From: an uncultured Prochlorococcus sp.
GTDB taxonomy: Bacteria > Cyanobacteriota > Cyanobacteriia > PCC-6307 > Cyanobiaceae
Length of the DNA: 51,800 bases
NCBI GenBank assembly: GCA_902572825.1
Contig: CACGHD010000009.1
Coordinates: 1-51,800, forward strand
Direction: 5' to 3'
Part shown: piece after piece, positions 8,315 to 16,776 of the stretch
Numbering within the stretch: the first letter of the stretch is position 1
How the letters are laid out: each line of letters starts with the position of its first letter
The notes under the pieces: model-generated
Database searches by the model: none
The model's input: only the letters and a program-made list of their open reading frames with translations
What the model was told of the DNA's origin: nothing
Position numbers and translations under genes: made by a program

Positions 8315-9448
8315 TCAACCGAAATATTCCTTAAGATCCGCACCTAATTTCTCATATTCTTTCAGGCTCCTTTTTATCAATATTGGGATAGCAATCGCAT
8401 TCGAGAGAATTTTATAGGTTTTTTTAGAATGTTTGAATCCCTCCTCACCTATCAGATGCTCCCAAAAGTAACTGCAATGCCATCTCATTGCATCAGGGAG
8501 ATTCTTAGTTCCGAAGTTATTGAGCTTCAATATTTTTAAAATTTCATTAGCCTGATTGTCTTGTAAATTTATAAATATAAAGGTGTCATAAGAACCTCTA
8601 CAATTATTTAATTCTTGCCTGATATAAGGTTTGTTTGGGAAAAAGTTATTTAAAATTTGATATCTTGTCTTATGTTCATTAATAATATTTTCTAACTTAT
8701 TAAGTTGAACTTTTCCAATTGCAGCTTGAATTTCAGTCATACGATAATTAAAGCCTGGCATTATTGCTTTATCATTACCTCTTGCTACTTTAGGTTCTAA
8801 AGCATGACCATGGTCAGTGTAGGATCTGGCATATTCGTAATATTTTCTGTTATTTGTCAAGAGCATACCTCCCTCCCCACAAGTTATATTTTTACCAAAG
8901 TCGAAGCTAAAGACTCCTATATCGCCAAAGCAGCCATAATAACCATTATTATTTTTTCCTCCAACAATTTCGCAAGCATCTTCTATTATTGGGATATTGT
9001 ATTTTTTACCTATTTCAACAAGTTGTTCGATTGGCCCTCCAATTCCTAACATGTGAACGAGAATTATTGCCTTTGTATTCTTATTTATCTTTGATAAGCA
9101 ATCCTTTAGACAAAAATCCAGATTATCGTCTACATCGCATATAATAGGCTTTGCATTGCAATCATGTATGGCTTCTACAGTGGCTATAAAGTTAAAAGAT
9201 TGAGTTATAACTTCATCTCCAGGCCCAACTCCAACAGCTTTTAAGGCAGTTTTTAAAGCAGATGTTCCTGATTGAGTGGCTTGAGAATAATTAGCGGAAA
9301 AATATTTACATGAATTAGATTCAAATTCTCTTACATGAAACTTGTTCCTCAATGAATCAAAACCATGAGCAAATAATATTCCACCTTCATTAAAAACTGA
9401 TGCTGTTGCTTCTGCTTCTTCTCTACCAATAACTTCGAATCCTGGCAT
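8315..9448 (-). CDS. DegT/DnrJ aminotransferase resembling KdnA (8-amino-3,8-dideoxy-octulosonate)
   Basis: PLP-dependent sugar aminotransferase, 377 residues. SGT (60-62), GDEVITQSFNFIATVEAI (77-94), EDACE (156-160) and SFDFGKNITCGEGGM (181-195), with Lys186 as the PLP lysine, are in place. The opening MPGFE, the VHM at 131-133, the DHGHAL region and the aromatic C-terminus (MRWHCSYFWEHL) recall, from memory, Shewanella KdnA, which aminates C8 of oxidised Kdo. It lies 12 bases after the oxygenase gene in the same direction. No KdnB-type iron alcohol dehydrogenase is in the window, so another enzyme would have to make the aldehyde. Exact substrate is inferred. Confidence 0.82.
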   Translation of the reverse strand: MPGFEVIGREEAEATASVFNEGGILFAHGFDSLRNKFHVREFESNSCKYFSANYSQATQSGTSALKTALKAVGVGPGDEVITQSFNFIATVEAIHDCNAKPIICDVDDNLDFCLKDCLSKINKNTKAIILVHMLGIGGPIEQLVEIGKKYNIPIIEDACEIVGGKNNNGYYGCFGDIGVFSFDFGKNITCGEGGMLLTNNRKYYEYARSYTDHGHALEPKVARGNDKAIMPGFNYRMTEIQAAIGKVQLNKLENIINEHKTRYQILNNFFPNKPYIRQELNNCRGSYDTFIFINLQDNQANEILKILKLNNFGTKNLPDAMRWHCSYFWEHLIGEEGFKHSKKTYKILSNAIAIPILIKRSLKEYEKLGADLKEYFG

Positions 9449-9460
9449 AATTTTTAATTC

Positions 9461-10231
9461 CTATAGTCTATTTTGATTGACAATATTTTTATACCATTCG
9501 TCATGATTAGCTTTGTATTTATCTTTAATTGAAAAAAAAGACATTCTTAAAACTAATCCTCTTTCGGTACCTTGAGGCACAGGATTTGCGTAATGAACGC
9601 TTCTCGAATGGTGGATAGTACAGTCTCCTGCATTATAATATGGATCAAGTTTTTTAAGATTATTAACTTTATTTTTATCTAATATAGTTAAAGAAAAACC
9701 CTTCTCTTTTGAAAAAATATGATCATATTCATTATTAACAGGATTAGAGAAATACCTTAAACCTCCTTCAAAGGGATTTTGCTTATCTAGGGGAATGTAA
9801 AAGGTAAGAGCTTTTCCTCTCTTTAAACCATAATAAGCATTATCTTGATGTGTAGGAATTTTAGTACCTAAGGCAATTCTAGAATGAATTTCCATACTAT
9901 AAATACAAACTTTCTCCTGAAGTAAAGTTTCAGCGATTTGATATATATCACTTTGAGAAAATCTCCCAAATATAAATTTATCAAAGGAAAAAGGATACTC
10001 AAAGTATTTAATAAGGCGTTTTTTTTCTATGTTGTCTAGAACTAAGCCTTTTTTATCTGATATATATTTTTCAATTATTTCTTCCTCTTTATCTAAAATA
10101 TATTTTCTAATTTGGGCACAAAATTCATCATCAAAAAGGTTTTCAATTTTTATTACAGAGTTATTATTAAATTCACTATTAGCATGACCATTTAAGACAT
10201 CTTTCAATTTATAGGTTGTCTTAAAAGTCAT
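9461..10231 (-). CDS. Phytanoyl-CoA dioxygenase (PhyH) family Fe(II)/2-oxoglutarate oxygenase
   Basis: A 256-residue PhyH-type oxygenase. The facial triad is visible as THQDNAYYG (His128, Asp130) and GDCTIHHSRSVHYANP (distal His213), followed by GTERGLVLR with the Arg expected to bind 2-oxoglutarate. Family members hydroxylate or oxidise small molecules; in glycan loci they hydroxylate sugars. It sits between the CBS-aminotransferase gene (72 bases upstream) and the KdnA-like gene (12 bases downstream), in one leftward unit. An oxygenase producing an aldehyde for the aminotransferase is an attractive inference, not shown by sequence. Confidence 0.82.
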   Translation of the reverse strand: MTFKTTYKLKDVLNGHANSEFNNNSVIKIENLFDDEFCAQIRKYILDKEEEIIEKYISDKKGLVLDNIEKKRLIKYFEYPFSFDKFIFGRFSQSDIYQIAETLLQEKVCIYSMEIHSRIALGTKIPTHQDNAYYGLKRGKALTFYIPLDKQNPFEGGLRYFSNPVNNEYDHIFSKEKGFSLTILDKNKVNNLKKLDPYYNAGDCTIHHSRSVHYANPVPQGTERGLVLRMSFFSIKDKYKANHDEWYKNIVNQNRL

Positions 10232-10303
10232 TAATCAAAATCAATTATTAATAAAATTTTAGTAAAGACTACCTATATTTTCTTTCACCCTTTACAGTTA
10301 ATA

Positions 10304-11749
10304 TTATTTTTTTTGAATAGATGCAACTGCATCTAAAAAAATGTTTGCAATATGTTCTAATTGTATATTTTTTATAGATGATGAAGAAGGTAAAGAAATA
10401 CCCTGAGATGATAATAATTGGCTATTTTTCAAGACTTTTGAGTGTGTGAACCCTTTATAAGGGGGCATATCACAAAGTGAATTAAAAGAAGGTCTGGTAT
10501 CAATTCCTAAATCTTTTAATTTGTCAATTAGAGAGTCTCTGTTTATGTACTCATCTAGAATGAGTGTATATAGCCATGAAGAGTTAATTATATTGGATGA
10601 ATTTATAGGTAATTGTAAAATTCCTTTTTTTCCCATAAACTTTTTATTATAAAAATTAAATATAGTTTGCTTTGATTTAATAATCTGGTCAAATCTTTCC
10701 ATTTGTGCAACACCAACAGCAGCTTGCAAATTTGTCATCCTATAATTAAAACCAACTACATCATGCCAATACCTTTTGGTTTTGGACATACCATGATCTC
10801 TTAATAATTTTGCTTTATTATAAATTTTTTCACAATTAAATAATGCCATACCTCCTTCTCCAGTCGTAATAGTTTTATTGCCATAAAAACTGAATGTTGA
10901 GCAGTCGCCATAAGTTCCAACTCTCTTTTTATTTATTTTACTGCCAATAGCTTCTGCGCAATCCTCAATTACAAATATATCCTTATCTTTAGCAATATGA
11001 ATTAATTTCTCCATTTCACATGGGATTCCATAAAGATGAACTGGAATTATTGCTTTTGTTCTAGGAGTAATTAATTCATTTATAGAATCAATATCAATAC
11101 ACCATGTTTTAGAATTTATTTCACAAATTACAGGAGTTGCATTGCAATAAAGAACAGCATTAATTGTTGCTGCGAATGTGATATCTGGAACTATCACCTC
11201 ATCTCCTTCTTTTATACCTAAAGCAATTAAGGTTAAATGCAGAGCTGTAGTTCCACTTGAAACAGCTAAAGAATAATATCCAGGATGCATATCGCTAAAA
11301 ATTTTTTCAAATTTATTTACATATTTTCCTTGCGATGATATCCAATTTGTTCGAATACACTCAGAAAGATATTTCAATTCATTTCCATTTAAGTTGGGAG
11401 ATAATACTGGAATCGAATGAAAGTTTTCATGATCCGCATAGTCCACAACCTCACCTCTTTTATTAATCAAGGGTATTATTTTAATTCCTTTTTTTGACAA
11501 ATATTGATTAATTAATTGAGTATCTGCATCAAAATTGAGGGATAAAAAATCTCTATTCATATAAATACTTACCTTTGAATTAAATTGTCCGCCACTTAAT
11601 AAAGCTCTTCGAATATCTCCATCAGTCAAAATCCCAACCAAAAGATTTTTTCCCTTTACTACAAAACATACTCCCTTACCATTTAAATCAATAATCTTCA
11701 ATGCCTCTTTAAGGCTTACATCATCTTTACAAATAATTTGACTTAACAT
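10304..11749 (-). CDS. CBS-domain / DegT-type sugar aminotransferase fusion
   Basis: Two-part protein of 481 residues. Residues 1-110 are a CBS pair (VGILTDGDIRRALL at 38-51 is the CBS signature). Residues 112-478 are a DegT/PerA-type aminotransferase: SSGTTALHL (164-172), GDEVIVPDITFAATINAV (182-199), EDCAEAIGS (262-270), FSFYGNKTITTGEGGM (286-301) with PLP lysine K292. It probably makes a 4-amino sugar (perosamine/LegC-like) and may be tuned by a nucleotide through the CBS pair. A comparable CBS pair occurs on the NeuB fusion at 18140-20449. First gene of the leftward unit with the oxygenase and KdnA-like genes. ATG start. Confidence 0.87.
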   Translation of the reverse strand: MLSQIICKDDVSLKEALKIIDLNGKGVCFVVKGKNLLVGILTDGDIRRALLSGGQFNSKVSIYMNRDFLSLNFDADTQLINQYLSKKGIKIIPLINKRGEVVDYADHENFHSIPVLSPNLNGNELKYLSECIRTNWISSQGKYVNKFEKIFSDMHPGYYSLAVSSGTTALHLTLIALGIKEGDEVIVPDITFAATINAVLYCNATPVICEINSKTWCIDIDSINELITPRTKAIIPVHLYGIPCEMEKLIHIAKDKDIFVIEDCAEAIGSKINKKRVGTYGDCSTFSFYGNKTITTGEGGMALFNCEKIYNKAKLLRDHGMSKTKRYWHDVVGFNYRMTNLQAAVGVAQMERFDQIIKSKQTIFNFYNKKFMGKKGILQLPINSSNIINSSWLYTLILDEYINRDSLIDKLKDLGIDTRPSFNSLCDMPPYKGFTHSKVLKNSQLLSSQGISLPSSSSIKNIQLEHIANIFLDAVASIQKK

Positions 11750-12106
11750 TTTAATTTAACAATTTTTCAGCAAGTTTTAATTGTGGGACTAATTCATTAG
11801 TGTGACTATTATAAATTTAAGGATTGCAATAGTCTAAATCTTTTTTAGTAGATTAAATAAAACAGTACTGTTAATATCATAAGGGTTAGAGAGGAAATCT
11901 ATCTTTTTAGATAAACAGTAATTCCAAAAACAGAAATTATCTGCTGATGGTAGCTCATAGTTCCTTAAAAAATATTGGTGAGATTAATTGTTATCTGAAG
12001 AATTCAAGGGCTGATATTTATCTTTAGGTATATTTTTAAAGAAAATTTTTTATATTTTTTCTAAGAATGCTTTGAATAAATATTCGCAATTAGAAATTTT
12101 GTTTTT
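11750..12106. other. Intergenic gap, 357 bases, with a possible remnant ORF
   Basis: The gap between two leftward genes should contain the promoter of the CBS-aminotransferase unit. Apart from the 49-codon open stretch on the minus strand listed separately (11834-11983), I see no gene or RNA. Confidence 0.4.
11834..11983 (-). pseudogene. Possible gene remnant, 49 codons, unrecognised
   Basis: An open stretch with stops at both ends and no start codon, containing YELPSADNFCFWNYCLSKKI. The mix of Cys, Trp, Tyr, Pro and Asp looks protein-like rather than random AT-rich translation, but an open run of this length can occur by chance. I do not recognise the family. It would fit other decayed genes in this island. 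Confidence 0.25.
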
Positions 12107-12844
12107 TTATTTATTTTTTTTGTAAAAATTATCATACCAATCTAACGTATCTGTAATAGTAAAATTTGGATTTTTAATGTAAAGATACTCATACAATTCT
12201 TTTATAAAAATATATTGATCAATAGTATTTATATCTAATACTATTTCTGGTCTACTATATTCTTTTGGGCATTTAATTGTACTAATTGGACACCAATTTG
12301 AATCAACAGCCTTCTCTGTAGAGTAATCAAAAAAGTTTAAATGGACATGTTCAAGTTTTTGCTTATCATTTTCGTTCTTGTAGGCTTCTTCTAATAGATT
12401 AAAGTCAAAAATTTCAGCTCCAATTCCATCTGGATAGTTTGATCCAAAAAAAGAAGATAGATTTGATGAGAATCCAGCTCTTTTTAGACTTATATGATGA
12501 TCAATAATTTTATCTATTTCAGAAGGTTCAGGTGTTGCGTTGTCTGCAGGTAGTCTAACTACATAGTCAGAGGATGAAAATTTTGCTGCCTCGTAGTATC
12601 TCTCTAGAAGATTAAATTCAGACCCTCTAAAAGTGGAAACATTATATTCTTTTCCAATTTCGTCAAGAGGATCATTCTCTTTTGTATTAGGTATGGCGAG
12701 AACTATTTGATCAATATTCTTACATTTTTTGACTCTTTCAAGAATTCTCCCTACTAAGGGTTTCCCCGCTAAAGTTAATAAAGACTTGCCTGGTAATCTA
12801 GTAGAGCCCATTCTGGCTTGAATTATAAGGACAATCTTTTTCAT
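12107..12844 (-). CDS. SpsF-like cytidylyltransferase (sugar nucleotidyltransferase)
   Basis: A 245-residue nucleotidyltransferase of the SpsF/CMP-sugar synthetase superfamily. QARMGSTRLPGK (9-20) is the nucleotide-binding signature, RLPADNATPEP (around 97-107) replaces the usual RxTxDxP metal motif, and the tail (YSRPEIVLDINTIDQY) is like SpsF proteins of spore-coat and nonulosonate loci. It likely activates a sugar with CTP. It is divergent from the TIM-barrel gene, sharing a 162-base promoter region with an inverted repeat. ATG 12844 start. Confidence 0.8.
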   Translation of the reverse strand: MKKIVLIIQARMGSTRLPGKSLLTLAGKPLVGRILERVKKCKNIDQIVLAIPNTKENDPLDEIGKEYNVSTFRGSEFNLLERYYEAAKFSSSDYVVRLPADNATPEPSEIDKIIDHHISLKRAGFSSNLSSFFGSNYPDGIGAEIFDFNLLEEAYKNENDKQKLEHVHLNFFDYSTEKAVDSNWCPISTIKCPKEYSRPEIVLDINTIDQYIFIKELYEYLYIKNPNFTITDTLDWYDNFYKKNK

Positions 12845-12965
12845 ATTGATAATTTTGACTTTTACTTTAAGGTACTATGAGAAAAATAATAGTTATTAGT
12901 TTATGACATATTCTATTTTTTTAATAACACAATTTCTTCTTGATTTTTTCTATATTATTTAATCT

Positions 12966-12989
12966 ATAAGCTATGATAAGTTAGCTTAT
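12966..12989. promoter_or_regulatory. Perfect 8-bp inverted repeat upstream of the TIM-barrel gene
   Basis: ATAAGCTA (12966-12973), an 8-base spacer, then TAGCTTAT (12982-12989). It ends 17 bases before the ATG at 13007, in the divergent region with the SpsF-like gene. TATGAT at 12972-12977 inside it could be a -10 box. It may be an operator or a leader hairpin; there is no T run, so not a terminator. Confidence 0.4.
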
Positions 12990-13006
12990 TTCCTTGGTAG
13001 ATCATA

Positions 13007-13849
13007 ATGGATAATATCTTTATATCTTCAGGAGGTTTTAGAAATAAATTAATAAATGAGGTTGCTGATTATGTTGAATTAATAGGTTGCAGAAATATAG
13101 AATATTCATCTGGACCATATCAAGACAAAATAATAGACAAATTCCTTAATTTAGAAATTGAAAATTTTACAGTTCAAATTCATAATTATTTCCCAGTCCC
13201 TCAAAAACCTTTTGTTCTTAATTTAGCTAGTTTAAATAAAGAAATTTGGCAAAATTCATTTAATCATTGTATTAAATCAATTAATTTAGCAAGCAAGTTG
13301 AAAACAAAGCGATACAGCGCTCATTGTGGTTTTTGTTATGATCCTAAAACTTCGGAACTCGGAAGACCATTTAAAAAAGATTTTAATTTTAATAAAAAAG
13401 ATTACGAGAAAAAATTTATTAATACCATTACAAAATTAAAAAATTATGCTGATATTAAAGAAGTTGATTTTTATATTGAAAATAATGTGTTAATTTCCGA
13501 AAACTTAAGAAATGATCAAAACCCCCTTTTAGGAACAACTATGGATGAAATGGAGAAATACAAACAGAAAACAGATGTTAAAATTCTAATTGATACAGGA
13601 CATCTTATCGTAAGTTCAAAAACTTTGAATATTAATGAATCAAATCAATTAGATCTTGCAAAGAATTTGGCAGATGCTTATCATTTGTCAACAAATAATA
13701 GACTTAGAGATCAAAACAAAGAATTTGAAAATAAAGATAAAATAATGCAAGCAGTAAGAAAAGATGCAGACTTTTATACTATTGAAGTTTATTCAAAACT
13801 AGAGGGAATAAAAAAATCTTTAGATAATTTAATATCTTTTTTAAAGTAA
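13007..13849 (+). CDS. Sugar phosphate isomerase/epimerase-like TIM barrel protein
   Basis: A 280-residue AP-endonuclease-2/xylose-isomerase-like barrel. Metal-site type motifs fall at strand ends in order: VQIHNYF, YSAHCGFC, FYIENN, ILIDTGHLIVS, AYHLSTNNRLRDQN and TIEVYSK; the Glu, Asp, His and Glu residues in these match the family's divalent metal ligands. It likely isomerises or epimerises a sugar; the substrate is unknown. The C-terminus of the NeuB fusion at 18140 carries a related fold. It is the only gene transcribed rightward between 5.2 and 17.4 kb. ATG start. Confidence 0.78.
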   Translation: MDNIFISSGGFRNKLINEVADYVELIGCRNIEYSSGPYQDKIIDKFLNLEIENFTVQIHNYFPVPQKPFVLNLASLNKEIWQNSFNHCIKSINLASKLKTKRYSAHCGFCYDPKTSELGRPFKKDFNFNKKDYEKKFINTITKLKNYADIKEVDFYIENNVLISENLRNDQNPLLGTTMDEMEKYKQKTDVKILIDTGHLIVSSKTLNINESNQLDLAKNLADAYHLSTNNRLRDQNKEFENKDKIMQAVRKDADFYTIEVYSKLEGIKKSLDNLISFLK

Positions 13850-13895
13850 TACTATTAAATCTTTCTCCTAAATTTTTATACATATTAGATTCTAA

Positions 13896-14060
13896 TTTTT
13901 TACTGGGAGTTCTAAAATTAAAACTAATACAGCAATTAATCCCTGTAATGGCGGGGATACTTTGCTTAACGAAAATGAGGAATTTATTGTTTTAAATGCT
14001 TTTGGAAAAAAATCAAGTCAGGGTTTAAATTTTGCCGTATGCGCAAGGATTATATTTTGA
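13896..14060 (+). pseudogene. Possible gene remnant, 55 codons, unrecognised
   Basis: Open stretch between two stops without a start codon, containing TAINPCNGGDTLLNENEEF and IVLNAFGKKSSQGLNFAV. Its balanced charge and Gly/Asn content look coding, unlike the flanks. The NAFGxxS..NFAV part is faintly like the C-terminal NSFGFGG of ketosynthases, which is not enough to name it. Confidence 0.3.
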
Positions 14061-14074
14061 AAAATAAATTTATC

Positions 14075-15163
14075 TTAATTTAAAATTACACTCTTATAGG
14101 GTACCCAACAGTAAGCATGGTAAGCATAATTTGTCCAAATTATTAAATTTAAAAAAGCTAGAAAAATAATACCTTTTACAAAGTAATGACTCTCTATTTT
14201 GAAAAGTTTAATATCTGGTAATTTAGAAGTAATGAGTAAACTCGAAGGGAAAATGTATAATATTAATCTATATGCAACAACAGACTTAAAGAAAACTAAT
14301 GGTAATAATAGTATTTCGAGAATGGAAAATATAATAAGTATTTTATTTAGATAATCTTCAAATTTAAATTTTTTTATATTGCATAAGAATATTACTGCGG
14401 GTATGAAATTTATAATCCATACAAAAATAGTACCTTTTGCAGGAGTTACAATTATATCCGGCAAAGTAAAATAAATGTAAAGCTTATTTATATAGCTTGG
14501 GAAATTAAATGCAATTATTGAAATTAAAAATAATGGAAAAAAAATACCCAATTTTGAAAATTTATTTTTTTTAATTCTTATCAATACTGGTGTTAAAAGT
14601 AAGGCATTGAATATTAATGAAAATTGATGAATTAATGCAGAAAATATTGTTGATGCATAATAACTAAGGTATCTCTTATTTTTAAGATTTATAAAAGATA
14701 ACATTAATATTGATATACAGGCAGCTTGTCTTATAGGACCCATTCCTACCACAATAATGTAATAAGGATAAGAAACCAATAATGCAAAATATACTCTTTT
14801 TAATTTAGAACAAAAGATAAATAATGGAGCTGTAAATAAGATTGCATATATTGTATTTAATAAATATATATTTCCCGTAAAAATTGTTATTATCACATGC
14901 CCTAATTCTTGTATTGTATCTGTATTCCCAATAATGTTAAATGTTAATATCTCTATAATATTAAGAGAAGAATATTGATCTATCATTTTTATATATCTTT
15001 CCCAATCGCATCCAATTTCATACCTTAAACCAATAAAAATAATAAAAAATAAGGCTAAGCATGAATAAAAAATTCTATTACTTAAAATATTGCTTAACCT
15101 ATTAGAATTTTCTAATAAAGCTAATGTAGAGAGGAAAATTAATGGTATTATATAAATTGTCAA
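14075..15163 (-). CDS. EpsG/Wzy-like polysaccharide polymerase
   Basis: A 362-residue polytopic membrane protein with about ten hydrophobic segments. EpsG-type signatures are GLRYEIGCDWERYIKMI (about 45-61, the GxDxxxY loop) and MGPIRQAACISILML (about 143-157, the RQ helix), followed by an IHQF histidine motif near 181. Family role: polymerises lipid-linked repeat units at the outer face of the inner membrane. It starts at TTG 15163. A tandem repeat lies just upstream. With the genes at 32607 and 38857 there are three polymerase/ligase-type proteins in this window, so division of labour is unclear. Confidence 0.75.
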   Translation of the reverse strand: MTIYIIPLIFLSTLALLENSNRLSNILSNRIFYSCLALFFIIFIGLRYEIGCDWERYIKMIDQYSSLNIIEILTFNIIGNTDTIQELGHVIITIFTGNIYLLNTIYAILFTAPLFIFCSKLKRVYFALLVSYPYYIIVVGMGPIRQAACISILMLSFINLKNKRYLSYYASTIFSALIHQFSLIFNALLLTPVLIRIKKNKFSKLGIFFPLFLISIIAFNFPSYINKLYIYFTLPDIIVTPAKGTIFVWIINFIPAVIFLCNIKKFKFEDYLNKILIIFSILEILLLPLVFFKSVVAYRLILYIFPSSLLITSKLPDIKLFKIESHYFVKGIIFLAFLNLIIWTNYAYHAYCWVPYKSVILN

Positions 15164-15185
15164 ATTTAATGATTCATGGATTACT

Positions 15186-15212
15186 CATAAATTGATCATA
15201 AATTGATCATAA
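15186..15212. repeat. 11-base tandem repeat upstream of the EpsG-like gene
   Basis: CATAAATTGAT occurs twice head to tail (15186-15196 and 15197-15207), followed by a partial third copy CATAA. The unit junction makes the palindrome TGATCA. It lies 23-49 bases upstream of the TTG at 15163. One unit is about one helical turn, so it could be a binding-site array; it could also be slippage-prone low-complexity DNA. Confidence 0.5.
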
Positions 15213-15426
15213 GGATTTTTTACCATCTATTACTAAATTTTTATATTGATATACGAAGAGGTATTGGAAAACACTAATTTTGTAGTTAAAACTTACTCTT
15301 ATTTTTTGTAATTCTAATAATTCCTTATTTTAAATTTGAGCTATATTTTTTTTAACATTTTTTTAGAAAATTAATATTTATTTTTCTCAATTAACTAATT
15401 TTTCCTCTTTAATCTCTAATCTGATT

Positions 15427-16350
15427 TTATGAAGGTTCCCAATCCCAAGGATCAATACCTTTGTTTGCAGGCCTTTGCATTAAGTGATTTCCAAATTGAT
15501 CAATTGTCAAAGATTTACGCATTCTTAATCTATTATCTTTCTCACATCTGGTAACTTCCTTATCTTTGTTGCCCATAAATATTTCAGCTTTTCGAATCAT
15601 TTGAATAAATTCTTCGAGTTCTTGTGGTTCGAGACTTGCTTTATGATCTGGCCCACTTAATTTATTTGATAATGTAAAGTGTTTTTCAATATAATTTACT
15701 CCTTTTGCTACTGCACATAAAGATGCAAGTTTACCCTCGCTATGATCAGAAAATCCTGTAGGTAAATCAAATGTTTTCATATAGGTATCTAAAACATTTA
15801 GATTTAAATATTCATCAGGACAAGGGTATTCAGAGGTACATTGCATTATTACAATTTCGCCAGAAGAGGTAAATGATTTTATGTAATTTATTGATCTCTG
15901 TACTTCAAAAAAAGTTGCCATTCCAGTCGATAGAATTATCTGTAAACCGGTTTGAGAAGCCTTATATAGGAGAGGTTTATTATCAATATCTGAAGAAGAA
16001 ATTTTAATTCTTTTAATACCAATTGATATTAAGAAATCCAAATCAACCGGATCGGAAGGCGTAGACATAAATTCTATTTTTACATCATCACAATATTTTT
16101 TTAAGCATTCAAATTCGTCATAAGTAAGTTGTAAAGGTCTAAGCATTTCTCTTTGATTAATTTCAGAAGACAAATTTGAAACTTGATATTTAGCTAAAGA
16201 GGCTGATTCGCTGGCTATCCTCTCGTAATCAAATGTCTGGAACTTTACAGCATTACAACCTGCCTTTTTAGCTACATCTATTAATTTAATTGCATTTTCA
16301 AGTGATCCATTATGATTAACCCCTGCTTCTCCAATAACAAAAACCGACAT
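15427..16350 (-). CDS. neuB: NeuB-family nonulosonate synthase with shortened SAF domain
   Basis: PEP-condensing NeuB enzyme, 307 residues. IGEAGVNHNGS (6-16), AVKFQTF (34-40), STPSD, IKISSSDI, ILSTGMA, QCTSEYPCP, TGFSDHSEG and IEKHFTL...GPDHKASLEP are all in family order. The C-terminal antifreeze-like (SAF) domain is cut to about 35 residues (RKSLTIDQFG then KGIDPWDWEPS), lacking the usual central part. ATG 16350 is chosen since the catalytic domain begins at once. Role: condenses an N-acetyl mannosamine-type sugar with PEP. The SAF loss could impair substrate binding, since in NeuB this domain completes the partner's active site. Confidence 0.82.
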   Translation of the reverse strand: MSVFVIGEAGVNHNGSLENAIKLIDVAKKAGCNAVKFQTFDYERIASESASLAKYQVSNLSSEINQREMLRPLQLTYDEFECLKKYCDDVKIEFMSTPSDPVDLDFLISIGIKRIKISSSDIDNKPLLYKASQTGLQIILSTGMATFFEVQRSINYIKSFTSSGEIVIMQCTSEYPCPDEYLNLNVLDTYMKTFDLPTGFSDHSEGKLASLCAVAKGVNYIEKHFTLSNKLSGPDHKASLEPQELEEFIQMIRKAEIFMGNKDKEVTRCEKDNRLRMRKSLTIDQFGNHLMQRPANKGIDPWDWEPS

Positions 16351-16500
16351 AATTTCAAAAAGGTAAAAATTTAGAATAAGAAGGCGAAATAGTTCCTGTT
16401 TTCGTTTTTCTCTCAATTACCATAGTAGCTTATCCTATATTTATATTTCGCGCTATAAATGCTTTATCCAAAATTGTTGAATTAGTTCCTATAAGATTAA

Positions 16501-16776
16501 TCACCTTACAATGATTAAAAATCCATCTACTCCATCTGAATTAACCTGAGTGAAGGGACCAATATCTGCCATATGACCAATATCAACTTGATAATTAATA
16601 TAAACACATTTATGAATTTCAATTTTTGGGCCACTAATACAAATTGGACTAACGATTAATCCCTTGCCTAGATTGGCTAAGGTAGAAATAATCGAGGTCT
16701 CATGAATCAAGCTTGTGCATTTAAAACCTTTATTTTTCAAACTAGAAAAATAATTTCCTTTCAAATGAGTTACCAT
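16501..16776 (-). pseudogene. NeuD/PglD-like acetyltransferase fragment
   Basis: A 91-codon piece with CTSLIHETSIIS, as in the LIHP entry of NeuD/PglD acetyltransferases, followed by left-handed beta-helix hexapeptides (GKGLIVSPICISGP, INYQVDIGHMADIGPFTQVN). The normal protein has about 210 residues with an N-terminal Rossmann-like sugar-binding domain and more hexapeptide turns; both are missing, and the sequence ends in an unrelated GFLIIVR. It lies 150 bases upstream of the neuB start, the usual NeuB-NeuD neighbourhood. I read it as a relic, though a small transferase cannot be excluded. Confidence 0.6.
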
